From the NCBI GenBank assembly GCA_965227065.1, contig CBDDFN010000008.1:1-63737 (forward strand): a DNA stretch of 63,737 nucleotides, read 5' to 3'. The notes beneath the pieces are model-generated. The model was not told where the DNA came from and searched no databases. It saw nothing but the letters and a program-made list of their open reading frames with translations. A program made the translations under genes and the position numbers. Shown piece by piece: positions 61,343 to 63,737 of the stretch (positions within the stretch are counted from its first letter, which is position 1; every line of letters starts with the position of its first letter). Origin of the DNA: CBDDFN01 sp965227065 (GTDB lineage: Bacteria > Pseudomonadota > Alphaproteobacteria > SPJN01).

Positions 61343-62071
61343 ATGACGCCGCTGATCATTATCCCCGCCCGTATGGCCTCAACCCGTCTGCCCGGCAAGC
61401 CGCTGGCCGACATTTGCGGCGCCCCGATGATTGTCCAGGTGGCCCGCCGGGCCGCCGAAGCCGATGCCGGCCCGGTTCTGGTTGCCGCCGCAGAAGACGA
61501 AATCGCCCAGGCCGCCCGGGATGCGGGGTTTGAAGCGGTCTTGACCGATCCTGACCTGCCTTCTGGCTCAGACCGGGTGTGGGCTGCCGCTGCCAGCGTC
61601 GATCCGGGCGGCAAATATGACATTCTGGTCAATGTGCAGGGCGATCTGCCGACGCTGGAACCATCGGCCGTCAAAGCCTGCCTCACCCCGCTGGAAGATG
61701 CTCGCATTGATATTGCCACCATTGCAGCCCCGGTGCTGACCGATGAGGAGCGGGTGAGCCCCAATGTGGTCAAAGCCGTTGTCACCATCCCCGAAGACAA
61801 GGAATGGGGCCGGGCGCTTTATTTCACCCGAGCCACGGCCCCTTGGGGCGAGGGGCCCTTGTGGCACCATATCGGTCTTTATGCCTTCCGCCGGGAGGCG
61901 CTTGCCCGTTTTGTGGCGCTGCCGCCGACGGTGATCGAATTGCGCGAACGGCTTGAGCAATTGCGCGCGCTGGAAGAGGGCATGGCGATCGGGGTGGCCC
62001 GCGTTGACAGCGCCCCTTTCGGTGTCGATACTCCCGCCGATTTGGAGCGGGCGCGCCGCGTGCTCAGCTAA
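61343..62071 (+). CDS. kdsB: 3-deoxy-manno-octulosonate cytidylyltransferase
   Basis: KdsB activates Kdo with CTP to CMP-Kdo for lipopolysaccharide synthesis in the cytoplasm. The 242-aa protein has IPARMASTRLPGKPLADI near the N-terminus, the LTDPDLPSGSDRVW segment, VNVQGDLPTL and HHIGLYAFRREAL. It ends in FGVDTPADLERAR. It confirms a Gram-negative host with Kdo-type lipopolysaccharide. pheA follows 35 bp downstream. Confidence 0.94.
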   Translation: MTPLIIIPARMASTRLPGKPLADICGAPMIVQVARRAAEADAGPVLVAAAEDEIAQAARDAGFEAVLTDPDLPSGSDRVWAAAASVDPGGKYDILVNVQGDLPTLEPSAVKACLTPLEDARIDIATIAAPVLTDEERVSPNVVKAVVTIPEDKEWGRALYFTRATAPWGEGPLWHHIGLYAFRREALARFVALPPTVIELRERLEQLRALEEGMAIGVARVDSAPFGVDTPADLERARRVLS

Positions 62072-62106
62072 GGGGTTGATTCCAAAGGATCACCAAAGGA
62101 TCTAAC

Positions 62107-62994
62107 GTGACTGTCGAGCTTGATCAGGTGGGTGGCGGGGCGCCCGCAAACACCATCGCCTTTCAAGGCGAGGCGGGGGCCAATTCGCATATGGCGTGCC
62201 GGGAAGCCTTTCCTGACATGGCGCCTTTGGCCTGCCGGACCTTTGAAGATGCGCTCGGCGCGATATCAGAGGGCCGCGCCCGGCTCGGCATGATCCCGAT
62301 TGAAAATTCGGTCGCCGGCCGGGTGGCCGACATTCACCATTTGCTGCCCGGTTCGGGCCTGCACATTGTGGGCGAGCATTTCCTGCGCATTCACCATCAA
62401 TTGCTGGGTCTTCGGGCAACAAAGCTGGCCGACATCACCCATGTGCGCAGCCATGTTATGGCGCTTGATCAGTGCCGCAACATTGCCGCTGAACTGGGGC
62501 TGCACCGCGTTGTGACGGCCGATACGGCAGGCGCGGCGCGCGAGGTGGCCGAAGCGGGCGATAGATCCGAGGCCGCCATTGCTTCCACACTTGCGGCTGA
62601 AATTTACGGCCTCGATATTCTGCGCGCCGATATTGAAGATGAAGATCACAACACCACCCGCTTCATCATCATGGCCCGCGCTGCCGATCAACTGCCGCGC
62701 GATGAAGGGGCGGGCCTGATCACCTCGCTCATCTTCAAGGTGCGCAACGTTCCCGCCGCGCTTTACAAGGCGCTGGGCGGGTTTGCGACCAACGGCATCA
62801 ACATGACCAAGCTTGAAAGCTATCAGCTGGATGGCCGGTTCCAGGCGACGCAATTTTATGCCGAGGTCGATGGCGACCCTGACGATGAAGGGCTGAAAAT
62901 GGCGCTTGATGAGCTGGGCTATTACAGCGATGAGGTTCGCGTGCTTGGCACCTATGCCGCCCACCCCTACCGGCTCGAACAGCCCGGCGGGTAA
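62107..62994 (+). CDS. pheA: Prephenate dehydratase
   Basis: This 295-aa enzyme converts prephenate to phenylpyruvate in phenylalanine synthesis. The catalytic domain has FQGEAGANSH, MIPIENSVAGRV, HHQLLG and NTTRFIIM with the catalytic Thr. The C-terminal ACT domain (about 205-290) has the regulatory segment LESYQL in place of ESRP, a form common in alphaproteobacteria. No chorismate mutase domain is present. The start is GTG at 62107. It is probably co-transcribed with kdsB. Confidence 0.94.
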   Translation: MTVELDQVGGGAPANTIAFQGEAGANSHMACREAFPDMAPLACRTFEDALGAISEGRARLGMIPIENSVAGRVADIHHLLPGSGLHIVGEHFLRIHHQLLGLRATKLADITHVRSHVMALDQCRNIAAELGLHRVVTADTAGAAREVAEAGDRSEAAIASTLAAEIYGLDILRADIEDEDHNTTRFIIMARAADQLPRDEGAGLITSLIFKVRNVPAALYKALGGFATNGINMTKLESYQLDGRFQATQFYAEVDGDPDDEGLKMALDELGYYSDEVRVLGTYAAHPYRLEQPGG

Positions 62995-63011
62995 GGGCAT
63001 TTCTTGATATT

Positions 63012-63049
63012 GTCATTCCGGGTTCGTCCTATGGGTGACCCGGAATGAC
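63012..63049. repeat. Long inverted repeat between convergent genes
   Basis: GTCATTCCGGGT (63012-63023) and ACCCGGAATGAC (63038-63049) form a perfect 12-bp stem with a 14-nt loop. It lies between the convergent pheA and nudC genes. It resembles dispersed intergenic palindromes of alphaproteobacteria and may act as a two-way terminator. Confidence 0.65.
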
Positions 63050-63058
63050 CGGGCTCCG

Positions 63059-63737
63059 TCAATGCTCCTCATTCGCCCAGGCGCGGATCAGATGATGGGC
63101 GATGGCGAAAGGCGGGGGGACCCACAGCCCCTCGGGATGCGCGCCCTTCATGGCGGCGTGAATGTCATCGCGGGTGAACCAGCGCGCCTCCACCAGCTCA
63201 TCATCGGTCAGGGTAATTTCGTCGGTTTCGGCAATGGCGTGACAACCAATCATCAGCGAATAGGGAAACGGCCAGGGCTGGGTTGAATGATATTTGACCG
63301 CCGAGATTTCGATCCCCGCCTCTTCCTTCACCTCGCGCGCCACGGCTTCTTCAAGGCTTTCGCCGGGTTCAACAAAGCCCGCCAATGCTGAAAACATGGT
63401 GTCGGGGAAGTGGGCTGAACGTCCCAGGAGCGCCTTGTCATCCTTTTCAACCAGCATGATCACAACCGGATCGGTGCGCGGAAAATGATCCATGCCGCAG
63501 CCGGGGCAGGTGCGTTTATAGCCTGCATCGGCAATCACGGTCTGGGTGCCGCAGGCGGAGCAATAGCCGTGGGTGCGGTGCCAGTTCAAAAGCGCGACCG
63601 CATGGGACAGCATGGCCGGGTCGCCCTTGGGCAGTTCCATGGCCAGCATGCGGGCTTCTTGAAAGGCGCCCATGCCTGCCAGCGGACCTTTGTTCTCGGG
63701 GTCTGATTGCGGATCGAGATCAAGCGCGAAATAGGCG
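63059..63737 (-). CDS. nudC: NAD+ diphosphatase, Nudix family (partial)
   Basis: This gene runs off the window edge; about 226 residues of its C-terminal part are visible. It has the four-Cys zinc ribbon (CSACG, CPGCG) and the Nudix box from GFVEPGESLEEAVAREV to EEAGI. The NudC signature (QPWPFPYSLM) follows shortly after. NudC hydrolyses NAD(H) and removes NAD caps from RNA. The N-terminal domain lies outside the window. Confidence 0.92.
   Translation of the reverse strand, partial: AYFALDLDPQSDPENKGPLAGMGAFQEARMLAMELPKGDPAMLSHAVALLNWHRTHGYCSACGTQTVIADAGYKRTCPGCGMDHFPRTDPVVIMLVEKDDKALLGRSAHFPDTMFSALAGFVEPGESLEEAVAREVKEEAGIEISAVKYHSTQPWPFPYSLMIGCHAIAETDEITLTDDELVEARWFTRDDIHAAMKGAHPEGLWVPPPFAIAHHLIRAWANEEH

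Noticed and set aside
1..63737. CRISPR arrays, tRNA, rRNA, tmRNA, RNase P RNA and insertion sequences
   Set aside because: No regularly spaced repeats, tRNA-like TTCNANNC/acceptor pattern, conserved RNA core or transposase frame was recognised.

Overview
The window looks like chromosomal DNA of a GC-rich, Gram-negative, aerobic alphaproteobacterium. The evidence is a membrane-anchored cytochrome c beside kdsB and pheA, a CysNC fusion, several TonB-dependent receptors, Baeyer-Villiger-type flavoprotein monooxygenases and dense operons with ATGA start/stop overlaps. I cannot name a genus from the sequence alone. No rRNA, tRNA, CRISPR array, transposase or integrase was recognised.

Layout. 0.2-4.4 kb: a lipoprotein, pfkA, and a DUF3325-DUF3649-PepSY operon behind a Fur-like box. 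4.4-5.0 kb: a gene-free stretch with hairpins, a + strand terminator and two copies of a 20-nt operator-like motif. 5.0-9.3 kb: cassette A (diiron-type predicted hydrolase, TonB receptor, small periplasmic protein). 9.5-10.6 kb: a frameshifted GGDEF gene. 10.6-14.6 kb: a TetR gene diverging from an SDR / ferritin-like diiron / BVMO-like operon, with a third copy of the operator motif between them. 14.6-24.6 kb: a metallophosphoesterase remnant, a thioesterase, a monooxygenase / TonB receptor / GH3 operon, a frameshifted AraC regulator, an internally deleted aldo-keto reductase, and a YghU-type GST. 24.7-28.8 kb: an AT-richer island described below. 28.9-37 kb: a 217-bp duplicated scar, a sugar-lactone-oxidase-like flavoprotein with its own cytochrome c, TetR, methyltransferase, DsbA-like, small envelope genes and a double-AAA ATPase. 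37.4-43.1 kb: cysD-cysNC, SDR, cspA, DUF2461 and SOUL genes. 43.2-48.6 kb: cassette B, a diverged copy of cassette A that also carries a TAXI-type binding protein. 48.5-51.5 kb: GST, leucyl aminopeptidase and an NlpC/P60 enzyme. 51.5-60.3 kb: a seven-gene Yej-type peptide ABC operon with two binding proteins. 60.4 kb to the end: cytochrome c, kdsB, pheA and a partial nudC.

How the genes may work together (inference). Three related TonB receptors, three ferritin-like diiron proteins, two BVMO-like flavoproteins, SDRs and a thioesterase are interleaved. This fits uptake of a hydrophobic or bulky organic substrate followed by hydroxylation, alcohol oxidation and ketone-to-ester conversion. The shared operator motif suggests that one TetR controls both cassette A and the SDR-diiron-BVMO operon.

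The strongest candidate for an unusual system is the 24.7-28.8 kb island. It has a MazG-type nucleotide pyrophosphohydrolase with duplicated modules, convergent with a three-gene operon. That operon encodes an unrecognised 161-aa protein, an Nmad2-like protein and a helical protein of the alpha-glutamyl/putrescinyl-thymine pyrophosphorylase / 5-hmdU DNA kinase class. These families are known from predicted DNA base hypermodification systems of phages and bacteria. Here they sit in a bacterial chromosome with no visible phage genes, which suggests a base-modification or anti-modification defence module.
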